Shown: positions 12,150-23,479, numbered from the stretch's first letter. The stretch is DNA of 64,000 nucleotides from Gnetum montanum (GCA_015680685.1 MNCI01004531.1:316843-380842); one strand, 5' to 3'. Program-made: numbers and translations. Notes: generated from the letters alone by a model not told the origin.

Positions 12150-13090
12150 CCCATACTAATGCCATGGGTTTTTTTGAAAAAGCTATAGAAGAAACAAATC
12201 AAAAAAGTATTAGAAAGAATAATATTAGTTCAATGAAGTTACTTCTTTGAGTATGCTAAATGAGTTGTGCTAAAAATGAGAAAGCTTATGTAGCTAACAT
12301 ACAAAACATAATCCTAAATATGGACTAGAAAATAGGATAATCTAGTGTAGTAATTTCATCTTGTAGCTACAATTAAGGCTCCACTTGGTCAGTTCTTGTG
12401 CACTTACCAATTAGCTTTGGGATTGGTTTGTTGATTATGTAGAAAAGATTATTTGTTAATATGATCATTTTAGTGTTATTCTAAATAGATTGGGTATTAT
12501 TTATTCCTATGTATTCAAAACTAAATATGACAATAAAGTACAATGGAATGATGGTTTTTTTATATAATGACTATTATAGTGTGAAGGACATTCATCTTAT
12601 GGATGTGACTAACAACAATCTATTAGCTTTATCAAAGGAGAAGCTATAACTAGTGCCTTGTTCTCTCAAAATCTTTTGCATAAGATGTCAATCTCTAGAA
12701 GGCACTAGTAATGTGTACACGGTATAGAAGTGGAAGGCAAATGCACAGTAGCTTTTAAAAGCTTTATCTATTAGGAGGCATACTGGTCATTCCCACCTAT
12801 GGATCTCATGTGCTGCATTAGATTGAGGATCCTTCATTACTAAGCCAAAAACACTATATCCTTGCAACAGATGAAGAATTACAATTTTCTCTTTATTTTT
12901 TAAAAAATTATAGGTTTTTCATTTAAACATGAAAAGATGTACAAACCTAACCATTTCATTCCACATCAATGTGCAGTGAAGTATTATTTAGTTTATTAAA
13001 ATAAATTCTAATTTGATATGTATTTGACTACTTTGCTTGTAGATATCATTTATCATAAAGCACTTGAATCTTAGATTTGAATATAATGGA
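12150..13090. other. Unassigned AT-rich stretch
   Basis: No gene, RNA or clear repeat recognised. No open frame over 60 codons with a known motif. Confidence 0.4.
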
Positions 13091-14044
13091 TCGATAGGAG
13101 AGATGGATCAAGTTCACTTCAATAATTAATCACCTTCAAATACTAAATCCCAATAATATATAAAGATAAAACTTTTTGCTAGAAAATAAGAAAACTAGCT
13201 ACCCTAAATTAATTAATTAGAAGATTACAATTGGGTTCTCAAAACCCACAACATCCAAAACCTTTCACTCGCAAATGATACTATAAAATCATAAGGCTCT
13301 ACAACCACACAATGATTATTCTCAATGCCAAACCAATAGATAATCTCTCTCAAAACTCAGGATTGAGATATTGACTTACAAGCAAGACACAAGAGAATAG
13401 AACACATGGGCTAATACATAACATAATTGATCTTGAAACTACAATTACTAGTTGCACTCACTGAATGTGCTCTCACATTCTTTCTTATTAAGCTCTCGAT
13501 ACTCAAGAGCTATTGTTCTTACTGATGGTATCAACAACTATGAATTACATTAATAGTTATGGATAATAGAAGATAAGAAACCTAGAAACCTCTCCTTAAC
13601 TCTACTTAAGGTTCCTTAGTTATTTCCATAGTCTTCTCACCTTCTCCCTAGCTATTTCCATACTTTTCCAACTTACCCTTGCTATTTTTTGAATTAGGAC
13701 AAGCAATTTTAAAAATTTTCCTAACTATACGGGTCATCTCTAACCTTGGAAAAACATCTTCTATCAAAACTAGCTTCAAGGAAGATGTCTCATGTGGAGG
13801 GCAAGATGTCTCCTCCTAGTTGGAGACATCTTGGGCAAGACATCTTGTCTATAGTAAGACATCTTCATCGAGAAGACTACATTTTCGATAAGATGTTTGA
13901 TCTAACCTCAAGACATCTTCTGCCAAATCCAAGCCTCAGCTAAGATGTCTTCTTGCCCTCCAATACATCTTTAACCTGTCCAAAACCTATACATACAAAT
14001 GTAGAGAGGGAATAGAGGGGATCAAAAGAGGTGTCCCTACACCA
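13091..14044 (-). repeat. Element A 3' LTR
   Basis: Aligns along most of its length with 24,698-25,664 (shared TTAATTAATTAGAAGATTAC, CCTCTTGAGG/CTACTTAAGG and AGACATCTT tracts). On the - strand it starts TGGTGTAGGGAC after the purine tract AAAGAATGGGAGAGT. Its U3 side (13,750-13,990) holds ~10 copies of AAGA(TG/CA)TCTT. The inner boundary is firm, the outer one approximate. Confidence 0.75.
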
Positions 14045-14598
14045 ACTCTCCCATTCTTTAACAATTGAACTCATGTGAATAAAGTAGTGGTAGAAGTGAT
14101 CCCTCACTCATGAAGTTTGATCTCATGGATCCATACAACATCATCCACAAATTTTTCGTCCAAATGGATCAAATATTCATGCCTCTTGACTCCCCAAGTG
14201 CTAGAAGCTTCCCTCTACTTAAGTACGATTTCCTTCCTCTCCATTGAAGACTTGGATTGATCAATAGACCCTATCAAATCATCAATGCTATCCTATATGG
14301 TCTCTTCATCAACTAGTCGATGATAGTGCACAAGATGTGAAACATTAAACACAAAATCCATACTAACATTGTTTAGTAAATCAATTTCAAAAGCATTATC
14401 ATTAATCTTATCATTGATTTTGAAGGCCCCATCTTCTTGGTTTTCAATTTAGAGAAGTTAACACCTATTAACCACTTCTTCTTCAAGTGTACCCAAACCA
14501 AATCAACAATAGTAAAATTAGGATTTCATTTGCCATCATTCCTATTGAGGACTCTCTCTTAAACCTTTTTCTCTAGATTTGATTTACTTGTGCATGGA
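14045..14598 (-). pseudogene. pol: Element A integrase C-terminal region, relic
   Basis: Translating the - strand gives IVDLVWVHLKKKWLIG, then FSKLKTKKMGPSKS, then, after frame changes, a region resembling INDNAFEIDL..FNVSHL..YH. This is the C-terminal integrase signature of Ty3/gypsy elements (GDlVwVHLrKERFp.g..sKLk.kk.GPfki..kINDNAY.idLP). It follows a spacer-like HAQV.SRIEKK segment. Stops and frameshifts inactivate it. It lies directly upstream of the 3' LTR of element A and is cut on its other side by element 1. Confidence 0.7.
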
Positions 14599-15428
14599 TG
14601 ATGAGTGGCAAGGTACCCCTACACTCAACCATATGAATATGAGCATAGCACGTGCGATCCGGTCGAACTACGCAGACTAAGTGCCTACATGCCTCATGGA
14701 ACACTTAGGGTTAATCATTTGTTGTCTTCCCATGCTTACTTGTAGTTGTCATGGTGTATGGTTAAGTAAGTCCGAGGTATATGATTTCTATACCTTTTTA
14801 TGTTTTTGTCTCCTATGCTAACAAGGTGAAGGGTTGAGAAGACTAATTACTAACTCTAACTAACGAACTAAGTCTAAATTAACCTAGCATCAACATCCAT
14901 TCCCACTTACTGTACATACCCTGAACCAATGCAACATTGGCTACCAAATGCTAATCATTGCTAGGATCACCAAGCATAACGCACGTGCTCGAAGTGGTCG
15001 TATTGAGGCACTTAACTAGGAGAGAAGGGTGAAAGAGAGAAAGCAATAAATAACAGATCAAAAATCACGATAATAAAATCCTAATTAGCCTATTCCATGT
15101 ACTGCAAGGTTTATCCAAAAAGCTCATCTTTATTGCTGTACAAAAACTTGTGTTTAGGTACAATGTCTACTCAAATAAAGATCTGTTCACTTTGGGACTC
15201 CTACTACGAGCACATGCAAAATATTCTATCTCTAGCGTAGTCAATCTGCCAGAGTTTCCCTATTGTCTAGCCTAGGATGAGGAAACAAGGGAGAGCCACC
15301 TCTTATTTATAGATATGACGACACACTGCGATATCGCGTACACGATATTACAGGGGAAGATGCAATATCATGAGGGATGCGATATTGTGATGGCCACGAT
15401 ATCGCGTACGCGATATCGCGTCCCATCA
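14599..15428 (-). repeat. Element 1 3' LTR
   Basis: Begins TGATGAGTGGC and ends CCCATCA on the + strand (inverted TGATG/CATCA ends). The TATAAATA box on the - strand is at 15,304-15,311. The U3 side (15,312-15,428) holds several GCGATATCGC-type palindromes. The purine-rich ATGGGGGTA just outside the inner end is the likely polypurine primer. Confidence 0.93.
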
Positions 15429-17190
15429 TACCCCCATGACTAAATGAAAACTCATCCTTGAGTTCCTTACAATAATATCAAGAAGGTATGGGATTATTGA
15501 CTTAATGAAACTAATGGGATGACATGTGAACGAATGATCATTACAAGACATAACAAAACTGGTGTTCATGACAACAAGGGTGAACACCTTATTACATTGA
15601 CATTAGGCCTCATTTGACAGTTAAGAAAGAGAGAGAGAGAAAGAAATTTTTTGCTGCTGCCAATGCCAAGATTATGCCTTTCGTTGTCCATCTGTAAGCA
15701 CATCATCGATCTTACTCCTTGCATAGCTACTTCAGCACCACTCCATTCCAAGTGCTCCCTCCAGATCCAATCCATTATTGCATGATCGCCATTTGCACAC
15801 ACAACACAGTCTTGTATTAGAAAGGATGATTGAATGTCATGTAATTGATACCTTGCTTTGGTGTAAGTCCATTGGTTGGGTTGTGGTATGGCTGATTACG
15901 GATCTGAGATATATTAATGATGACTACCAAAGGTGTAGGGGTTAGGAGAAAATTGAAAAAACTAGGCCTCGTACCCCCATGACTAATCGCGAACCTCTGG
16001 TAGCAACAGAATGGAAAAAGAAAAAGAATAAGAAAGATGAATAAAAAGAGACAACTAGGACATCGATGAAATGGATGTCAAGATGAAAATGAGCAAAACA
16101 AAATGAATTGCAAAATGTTAAGGGAAAGAATTTAATAGATGCACCAAATAGGAATGCTAGTGGATCCTCCCCAAAGCAGGCTCATACCCTTAATGCCCTG
16201 ACAAACCCATATTCAAAGAGTCTATAGGCTTTGGGAATGTCCTTTGGAACAAGAGTTAAAGTCTTAACCATAAGAATTTACCAAAAATAAAATGATGTAT
16301 CTACCAAAATATACACTAATGATAAAATCGACAATGTGGTGAAGAGTGGAGAGAAGGATGGAGAGAAGAGAATGGAATGGAATCCCAAGAACAAGGTGGT
16401 GTACAGCCCCTTGTGGATTTCATGATTAATGTGACTTGAAAAATCTCATTCCAACTCCGACCTCAAACCAACCGCATCCAGTGACTTTGCATCAATGCAT
16501 TTGGCCAATCCATCCTCTTGTATAACAAGAATGCATCTCCAAAGAGCCACCACCATTCCGACAAAACAAATGAGGAGAGAATGGGAAGTGAGAAGCACCT
16601 TAGTTAGACGAAACATTTTTAGTTCCATAATCAGTGCTTGTAGCCCAAGGGACTATTTCATCTAAGGGGTGTGCTTTGAATTCTCACTTCCCTTTTTTTT
16701 CTCTTTTTTTTATATTTTATATTTTTATGCGTGAGAACCACACCGTGCAAGGACTTCTTATTTTTATTGACTTAGCTTCCAAGAATTGGGGGACATCGGA
16801 ATGGTAAGAAAACTCAAGAAGAAAACATCCAAGCACCCAAGAGAATGGCCAACACAAATGCATCAAGTTCTCTTGAAGTCACACCCTTTTCAAGCCTTGA
16901 GTCCTTCCTTAGTTTGAGAAGTACCCAGTCACTGATTCGTTAAAGTTCTTATTAAAAAGGGACTATACATTTCCAAGCCACAAGATACCATAGAATATTG
17001 TGGATGTATGGATGAAGTGAACTCATTGCCTACCATATCAAAAGAACATACCTTAGTATCAACATTGTAACTTAAAGGTAAAAACCAAACATTAGCAATC
17101 AATAAGAAATAGTTCATACCATCATGAAGAACACTTATTATGTGACAAACTTATAGGGTGGATAACACACACACACAAACACACACAAAA
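15429..17190 (-). other. Element 1 non-coding internal region
   Basis: Conserved with element 2 (33,871-35,700) and partly with element 3 (46,167-46,330 and 49,560-51,060). Shared landmarks are GGGGTGTGCTTTGAATTCTC, GGATCCTCCCC and GCACCAAATAGGAATGCTAG. Short frames here (60-78 codons) are not conserved as protein. In element 3 the homologous place is split by ORF3, which elements 1 and 2 lack. Confidence 0.65.
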
Positions 17191-17206
17191 AATGGAAAAG
17201 TATAAC

Positions 17207-17395
17207 GATGTTGTAAAACAAAAACAAGGAAAGTTAAAGAAATTTGTAAAACAAAAATATGTAAAACAAAAACTTGTAAAAGAAAGACTTGTAAAACAAA
17301 AATGTCTAAAACAAAAATGTGTTAAACAAAAACGTGTAAAACAAAAATGTGTAAAACAAAAACATGTAAAACAAAAATGTGTAAAAAAAACTAAA
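17207..17395. repeat. 15-bp tandem tract (GTAAAACAAAAATGT)n
   Basis: About 12 imperfect copies of a 15-bp unit. Because 15 is a multiple of three it forms a + strand frame of repeated VKQKC at 17192-17404. The same place in elements 2 and 3 has only a few units, so it expanded locally. It is antisense to the element and not a gene. Confidence 0.85.
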
Positions 17396-17417
17396 AAGAA
17401 CTGAGGGCCTCAAATGA

Positions 17418-18200
17418 TTAGCATAGGTGGCCATCTCCCCCATGACTGAATTGCAAGGAAGAGATCCAAAATAATGAGCACCTATTGAAATTTCTTAGAA
17501 GTGTCCAACTTCTCTCGAATGATGTTTTTAGGTTAATGGGTGGAAGTTGGCAATGCTCATATTCCAATGTGTCTATGCCTTTGTTGTTAACATGAGTTGT
17601 CTCCTCAGTTCGTTTCGTGCATTTTGGGTTGCTCTTTCTAGTAGTTGTCAACCACAAGGTGTCTACTACTGGTGTGGTTGCTACATACAGGCACCTTTGA
17701 ATTTGTATTTCTTGGGCACACTGATTACATGGAAGAGATGTTGAACATTCTTCCATGTCATCACCCTCTGAGTCACTATATGTAATGCATGGAACTTTCT
17801 TCTTCTCAATATTTCCAAAAATATTTACCTTAGATATCTGCAAGGAAAGATCATGGATCCCTAGGTATGCATCTACTGTACTCAGCCATGGCATTCCCAT
17901 TATGATTGGGAAGCCCCCGTTGTCACTATTAACTTATATCACTAGGAAGTTAGCTAGGTATGACCACCCATACATAGTGATAATGATGTCCTCCACCAAT
18001 CCCAAGGGAATGGTGATGGACTGGTCAACCAGCTCTAGTTGAATGTTGCTCTTCTTAAGTTGGAGTAGGTTCTAAGCTTGATACATTTCTCGCGAAATTA
18101 AGTTGACTTTGGAACCTGAGTCAAGAAGAGCCTTATGTGGTTTGTTCTTGGCGATTTGTAAGTAGATTGAGGGTCTCCCAAGATCAGATAGTTTCCTGGG
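17418..18200 (-). pseudogene. pol: Element 1 aspartic protease and start of RT linker
   Basis: Retroviral-type aspartic protease that would cut the Gag-Pol polyprotein. The - strand shows KALLDSGSKVNLIS (active-site DSG intact), then SITIPLGLVEDI, FPIIMGMPWLSTVDA (matching the GR.wLst flap and second conserved block) and LEIS/LQIS..KKKVPCITYSD. Open stretch 17,418-17,900 (160 codons) runs on into QLPPINLKTSFERSW, which matches the protease-RT linker of element 4 (QLPSLNLK), then stops matching pol. This marks the pol deletion breakpoint. Stops occur upstream (for example after EMYQA). Confidence 0.8.
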
Positions 18201-18218
18201 AAGGTGGCCTACCTTGAT

Positions 18219-20753
18219 CTAGTCAGTTACGGTATGTGTTAACATAACCATACCCGTACAGCTCTGTTGTTGGACTAAAGGGTGCTCCAAAGTTTTATTT
18301 GGTGGAGGACTATTTGGAGACTCAACCGCTTGTTGTGAGAGCTTGTCTGGGCTTCTGGTTCTAAAGAAGGGTCTTCTCTTTTTATAGTTTTTAGAATCAG
18401 TAGCAAGTTGGATGTTTATAGCTCTCGCAGCGTTACGTTGCTGCGGTTGAGTAGGGAGTTCTTGCATCGTTGGAGTAGGTTGTATGGGAACTACAGGTGG
18501 AAGAGATGCAGATGGATTTGGAGGATAGGATGAATGTGGAATGTCTCTTGAAGGAGAAGGAGTCCTCCTAAAGTACTCCCAAACTTGGTAGTGACGTTGG
18601 GGAGTTGTGTGACCCATAGAGTCACTTGGAGAAACCGGCTACTGCACATAATATCCATAAGGATTAGGTTGCCGGTAAGGGTACTGTTGTGTCAGTGGTG
18701 GCATCCCCCATGACTGTGGGTATTGCCACTACTAATGTTTTTCAATTGGTTGTGGTGGAGTTTCACTTGGATAATACATTAGTGATTGGTGGAACTACCT
18801 TGGGTTACCTTGAGGATAAGGTAAGTTTCAGGGTGTTTGTCATTGGTTGAGTCTCGGATTAAGTGCATACACCCCAGACTCCTGTAGATGTGAGATAGTT
18901 GGACAACATCCCTTAGGATGGTCATATTGGCAGATCTCACATCCACCGTCATCGTCTGTGTCGAAATCCACAACTTCATTAGAGATAGTAATTTTCCCCT
19001 TACCCTTGTTATGTGCAGGGCCTGAGTTTCTCTGCTTTGTCTTACCTTTGTCACTACTTCGTTCTACCTTAGACTCTTCTATGATTTTCAAGACACTTTC
19101 AAGTCTAGAGTCTAAGGAATCCCACAATTAATCTACCTTAGTCGATACTTCAGTTGTTAGTTTTTGAATTGGTAAGGTTTTTCGATTCACTAACTCTTTA
19201 AGTGGTGACTCATCCTGCTCATCACAAAATATTACCCCCTTCTTCCGAAGGGAGGGATCACAGTTGTATTATTTCACACACTCTCTTTTTCATAGCTCAC
19301 CTTCTTCTTTTGCTACTTACTCCAACAAACAATGAACTTCATGGGCTCTAAGTTCTAATAGTCTCCCTTAAGCATAAGTCCGAAGGGTTCTCCTAGTCTC
19401 ATGCCTTAGCCCATCTACAATGTGGCGATGTTCATCCCGTTGAGCATATTCATGGCTTGGGAAATGATGTAACAATGCGTAGTAGTAGCCCATGGTAGCA
19501 TCCAAGGGTTCATGATTACCTTACTTCCATCCTTGGATCTGCTTACGCAAATTAGACACTCTGGAGTACGTTTGATACTTATTGTTGAAGAGTTCTAACA
19601 TCGTACTCCACCTCTTGATGGTTTCCAGTTCTAAGGACTAGTACCAACTCTCTGCTTCTTTAATGAGTGTCCTAGGAAATAACTTAAGTTTCTCCCACTC
19701 GTTTTTTATGTTCTGCAAGGCACAGGCATCATGGAATGCCTGTAAATGATGTTGCAGATCTGAGTTGTATCCCCCTTCAAAGCGAGGGATATTGTTCATG
19801 TCTAAACACTTGATCCAACTGTCCTTTTGATGCCTTGTTGGAATTCTTACAGCCTCCATTATGTTGAGCATACTTCTGGTTGCAATTAGGGGCTCTTCAT
19901 GATCATCTCTTTCATGATTCCTATGATGTCTATGTTGTTCCCTACTTTCCCTTCGTTCATGCCCTTGTCCTCTCTCTTGACTCTCTCGTTGAGGTCTCTC
20001 ATTTCGCTTACCTCTATCCTCACTGTTATGCTCATGATGGCTGTGCTCAGATGTGGAAGGAGAGGGTGAGTGATGAGATGAAGGAGAAGAGAAAGGAGAA
20101 CCATCGCCATGACGATGTTTCCTACCTTCTCTTCAGATACTATGGCCCTGATCGTGATGATGATCTAGGTGCCCATCCTTATCATGAGTTGTTGTTCCCT
20201 CTGTGAATAGTTAGGGTTCATGGGGATCAGAACCAGTGTTATGTATCATTGAGCGTAGGTTTTGATGCCTTACCTCCTCACCATCGTTAGGAGGGGGAAC
20301 ATCATTTGATAGAGAACCCATTATAATGGGTTCATCATCTCCTATTTCACTAAGGACATGCGGGACCCCTTTGCCCTTCATCAGTGTATGTTGGCTCTCC
20401 TGCCATGAGTCCCTGATACGTTGTGCTTCTGTGGGATGAAAATCCCTCATGTCAAAGTCTTCTACAACATATTCAACATATAATTTTATCATGCCAATCT
20501 ATGCCAAAGCACGGCGGAGCATGCTAGGGACTGATCGATCTGGGGGTAACACGATGTTACCTTGTAAATCTCTCCATCGCAGTTGTTCATCTTGATGTAG
20601 GATAAAGGTAAAGTTTGGAATATACTCATCAGGATGAGTATAGACTATCCGATATTGTTGAGGACTTGGCAGATTTCGGTTATGTGTTTTTGACTGCTGA
20701 CTGTTTCTTGTATTATCCCTAGGTGGTGAATTCCTTTTGTTAGAAGAAGACAT
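18219..20753 (-). pseudogene. gag: Element 1 Gag, broken
   Basis: Structural protein of the virus-like particle. The start at 20,753 (MSSSNKRNSPP) is matched by the starts in elements 2 and 4. Order on the - strand: N-terminal YPDEYIPNFTFILHQDEQ-like block ending IVLPPDRSVPSMLRRALA; a His/Arg/Ser-rich variable region (20,200-19,880); capsid core IPRFEGGYNSDLQHHLQAFH at 19,871-19,638 and onward; a coiled region with WDSLDSRLESVLKIIEESK; knuckle CEICQYDHPKGCCP (~18,900-18,945); a Pro-rich tail (18,617-18,219) leading to protease. Usual Ty3/gypsy Gag order, but the knuckle spacing is unusual. Several stops and frame changes. Confidence 0.85.
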
Positions 20754-20869
20754 TATTATCAGTATGCTATTTAACCGTTATATAAATTCTTATTTAATTA
20801 ACCTGAAGGTTTGTTTAGGCACCCAATGATGTGAGTGATATCCTATGTTCTATTCAGTACACAAACAGT

Positions 20870-20891
20870 TTGTCCCCAACAACGACGCCAA
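20870..20891 (-). promoter_or_regulatory. Element 1 primer-binding site (tRNA-Asp)
   Basis: On the - strand TTGGCGTCGTTGTTGGGGAC follows the 5' LTR directly. It matches the complement of the plant tRNA-Asp(GTC) 3' end (TGGCGCCGTTGCCGGGG) with a few transitions. Confidence 0.85.
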
Positions 20892-21714
20892 TGATGAGTG
20901 GCGAGGTACCCCTACACTCAACCATACGAATACGAGTGTAGCACGCGCGATCCGGTCGAACTCCACAGACTAAGTGCCTACACGCCTCATGGAACACTTA
21001 GGGTTAATCATTCGTTGTCTTCCCAGACTTACTTATAGTTGTCATGGTGTATGGTTAAGTAAGTCCGAGGTATATGATTTTTATATCTTTTTATGTTTTT
21101 GTCTCCTATGCTAACAAGGTAAAGGGTTGAGAAGACTAATTACTAACTCTAACTAATGAACTAAGTCTAAATTAGCCAAAGATCGGCATCCATTCCCACT
21201 TACCGTACACACCCTGAACCGATGCAGCTTTGGCTACCAAACGCTAATCGTTGCTGGGATCACCAAGCGTAATGCATGTGCTCGAAGTGGTCGTACTGAG
21301 ACACTTAACTAGGAGAGAAGGGTGAGAGAGAGAAAGCAGTAAATAACAGATAAGAAATAACAATAATAAAATCCTAATTAGCCTATTCCATGTACTACAA
21401 GGTTTATCCAAAAAGCTCATCTTTATTGTCGTACACAAACTTGTGTTCAAGTACAATGTCTACTCGAATAAAGATCTATTTACTTTGGGACTCCTACTGC
21501 AAGCACATGGAAAATATTCTATCTCTAGAGTGATCAATCTGCCAGAGTTTCCCTACTATTTAGCCTAGGATGAGGAAACAAGGGAGATCTGCCTCTTATT
21601 TATAGATATGACGACGCACCGTGATATCGCGTACATGATATCGTAGGGGAAGACACGATATCGCAAGGGATGCGATATCGCGATGGCCGCGATATCGTGT
21701 ATCGCGTCCCATCA
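20892..21714 (-). repeat. Element 1 5' LTR
   Basis: 823 bp, pairs with 14,599-15,428. On the - strand: U3 (21,714-21,605) with GCGATATCGC-type palindromes, TATAAATA at 21,597-21,604, and the inverted pair TCTTTATT / AATAAAGA (21,467-21,474 and 21,420-21,427) around the poly(A) signal. It ends just before the primer site. Confidence 0.93.
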
Positions 21715-21719
21715 ATGGA

Positions 21720-22960
21720 GATCCCTTATCTCTTACAAAAAATTAGCACTAAGTTAAGCTTCACTATCAAAGCTCTTTAAAGTATCCACCATCTTTGGAC
21801 AAAACCCATAGTTCACCTCAAATTGGCTTTTTTCAGTGTAATCTAATTCATTACTATTAATGTTCACATTAGGATCAATAGTGATCTTCTCACAATAACT
21901 ACTATAATAGCCATCATCATTAAACAAATTATCATTATTAGTCTTGATCTTACCAATAAGGACATCAAAAATTACATTACTACCATCATGCATATCATAA
22001 CTTAGAACTTCATCATAATCACCACAATGATCATGATGCTCATCATCATAATGGAACAAACCACTACCAAGCTAAAGTGAGAAACTAGAATCCAACATAC
22101 TATTTTCCATATGAGAGATATTATTATCATAAATAAGGTAAAGTTCACATTTACTCACCTTTTCATAGCTCCTGGCATCCATCCTTGGTTTAACTTAATC
22201 TTCAACATATGGCTATTCTAAATTTTCAAACCTTAAAGCTTCAAGATTCCACATGAGAGTGTCCAACTCCAATGATTTCTCCTCTTCAATGGAACCATCA
22301 ACATCTTCTTCATTCCACTTCAGAGGTACCAACTCAAAAGGTAGATTGTCCTTCATGGCTTTAACATCAGATTTATCATCAAAGCAATCTTTCTTCCACA
22401 TACCTTAGCTATAAGACTGACCTCTCTCTCATGAGATAGCCTAAACTTGATAAAGAATCTTCTTTCTCTTACCACAAGGTATAGAACAATTGTACAAAGA
22501 ACGATTATCATCCCTCTAGTGATGCTACTGATCCTTCTTGAGGAAGTCCCTTGATCTTTTCCGCTCCTTTAGCCTTGACCATTTACCTCCCATAACTTAT
22601 GAGTTAGGAACTCTTCTTGATCAGAAACATACACCATCTTGGATAGTGAAGATCTCTTGGTCCCTTTGATAAAGCTTTTGGTTCCTTCTTCTAAAAATTT
22701 TAAGTATTAAGCACTCCCTGGCTTAATAAGTGATACTTAAAAATTTCTTTTCTTATTGATCTCTACTTCACTATATCTTTCATCTTTCTTCTTGAACACC
22801 TATGAAAATTTCTCCTTGAAACTTAGCATACTTGTAGGAAGTTCAACCTAAAACCTATTATCATAAAAACAAAACTAAAACCTATTTCATCATGTTCCTT
22901 AATATATTCTCTCTCTCCTAGAAGGATTAACAAAGCATTAAGTGAGATTTTCTACATCAT
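21720..22960 (-). pseudogene. Element A region between protease and integrase, unrecognised
   Basis: On the - strand this should hold RT, RNase H and integrase core, but I recognise none. It begins (22,960 downward) with RSNGIHKLIPMM-like sequence typical of the end of a chromovirus protease. It then carries two acidic open stretches: 22,213-22,401 (KWNEEDVDGSIEEEKSLELD) and 21,754-22,059 (Asp/Asn-rich, FHYDDEHHDHCGDYDEV). Either an old deletion removed the enzymes or another sequence replaced them. Function unknown. Confidence 0.4.
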
Positions 22961-23023
22961 GGGAATTAACTTATGAATTCCATTAGATCTAACTATACTC
23001 CACACATTTCTTGCTCCATCAAA

Positions 23024-23329
23024 CTAAGCATCATTATCAAAATTCCAAGATTTATCAAGAATTACGTTAGCACAATCTATTGGAAGCACATCACACTTTG
23101 CAACATCATGAAAACCTCTAATTTTAAATTTCAAAGTATATTGTTCTATCACCTCTTGGAAAAAATATCTATACAACCAATACACTTTATAGGGTCTAGG
23201 ATGAGGATTAGTTACCAACCCCAATCTACAAACTACCCTAGAAGAAATAACATTTTCTTGGGATCCCCCATTAATCAAATGATGAATCCATTCCTCACTA
23301 AACAAACATCTAGCCCCAGTCAAAAACAA
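23024..23329 (-). pseudogene. pol: Element A protease-like domain
   Basis: 101 open codons: LINGGSQENVISSRVVCRLG then LVTNPHPRPYKVYWL, FKIRGFHDVAKCDVLPIDC and ANVILDKSWNFDNDA. This matches the aspartic protease-like region of chromoviruses (vD.GSqeNvis..lv..LgL.t..HP.PYkVgWl....F..DevlCDVlPmd.c.vLLGrPWqyD). The catalytic Asp is replaced by Asn/Gly (INGGS) and LLGRPW is eroded to ILDKSW, so it is inactive. It sits between the gag relic and the truncated pol in the expected order. Confidence 0.8.
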
Positions 23330-23479
23330 GAATTTTATCTTCTCTATTTACATTCCTAATGAATACATAAGAATTTAATTCAAAAACATCCTCAATTTTT
23401 TGGAGCATTAGGATTACCTCTCTAAAGACCTTGGCTTGATGCCTCTTTCACCTCCATGGTTTTCACATCTTTACCCTTG

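Larger units (their letters stand above)
14594..21719 (-). mobile_element. Tat-like element 1 (7.1 kb, no RT/IN) with TSD ATGGA
   Basis: The LTRs 14,599-15,428 (830 bp) and 20,892-21,714 (823 bp) are flanked by the 5-bp direct repeat ATGGA at 14,594-14,598 and 21,715-21,719. The interior holds primer site, gag, protease, a 15-bp tandem tract and ~2 kb of non-coding sequence, but no RT, RNase H or integrase. It is inserted in element A. The LTRs differ at a moderate number of sites, many of them C/T or G/A, so the insertion is old. Confidence 0.92.

Noticed and set aside
13746-13943. 65-codon + strand ORF
   Set aside because: Lies in the LTR of element A within the AAGA(TG/CA)TCTT cluster; the other LTR does not preserve it.
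15566-15802. 78-codon - strand ORF in element 1 as a possible extra protein
   Set aside because: The corresponding part of element 2 does not keep the frame; the region behaves as conserved non-coding sequence.
17192-17404. Lys-rich 70-codon + strand ORF as a small basic protein
   Set aside because: It is the translation of a 15-bp tandem array, antisense to element 1, and the matching place in elements 2 and 3 does not keep it.
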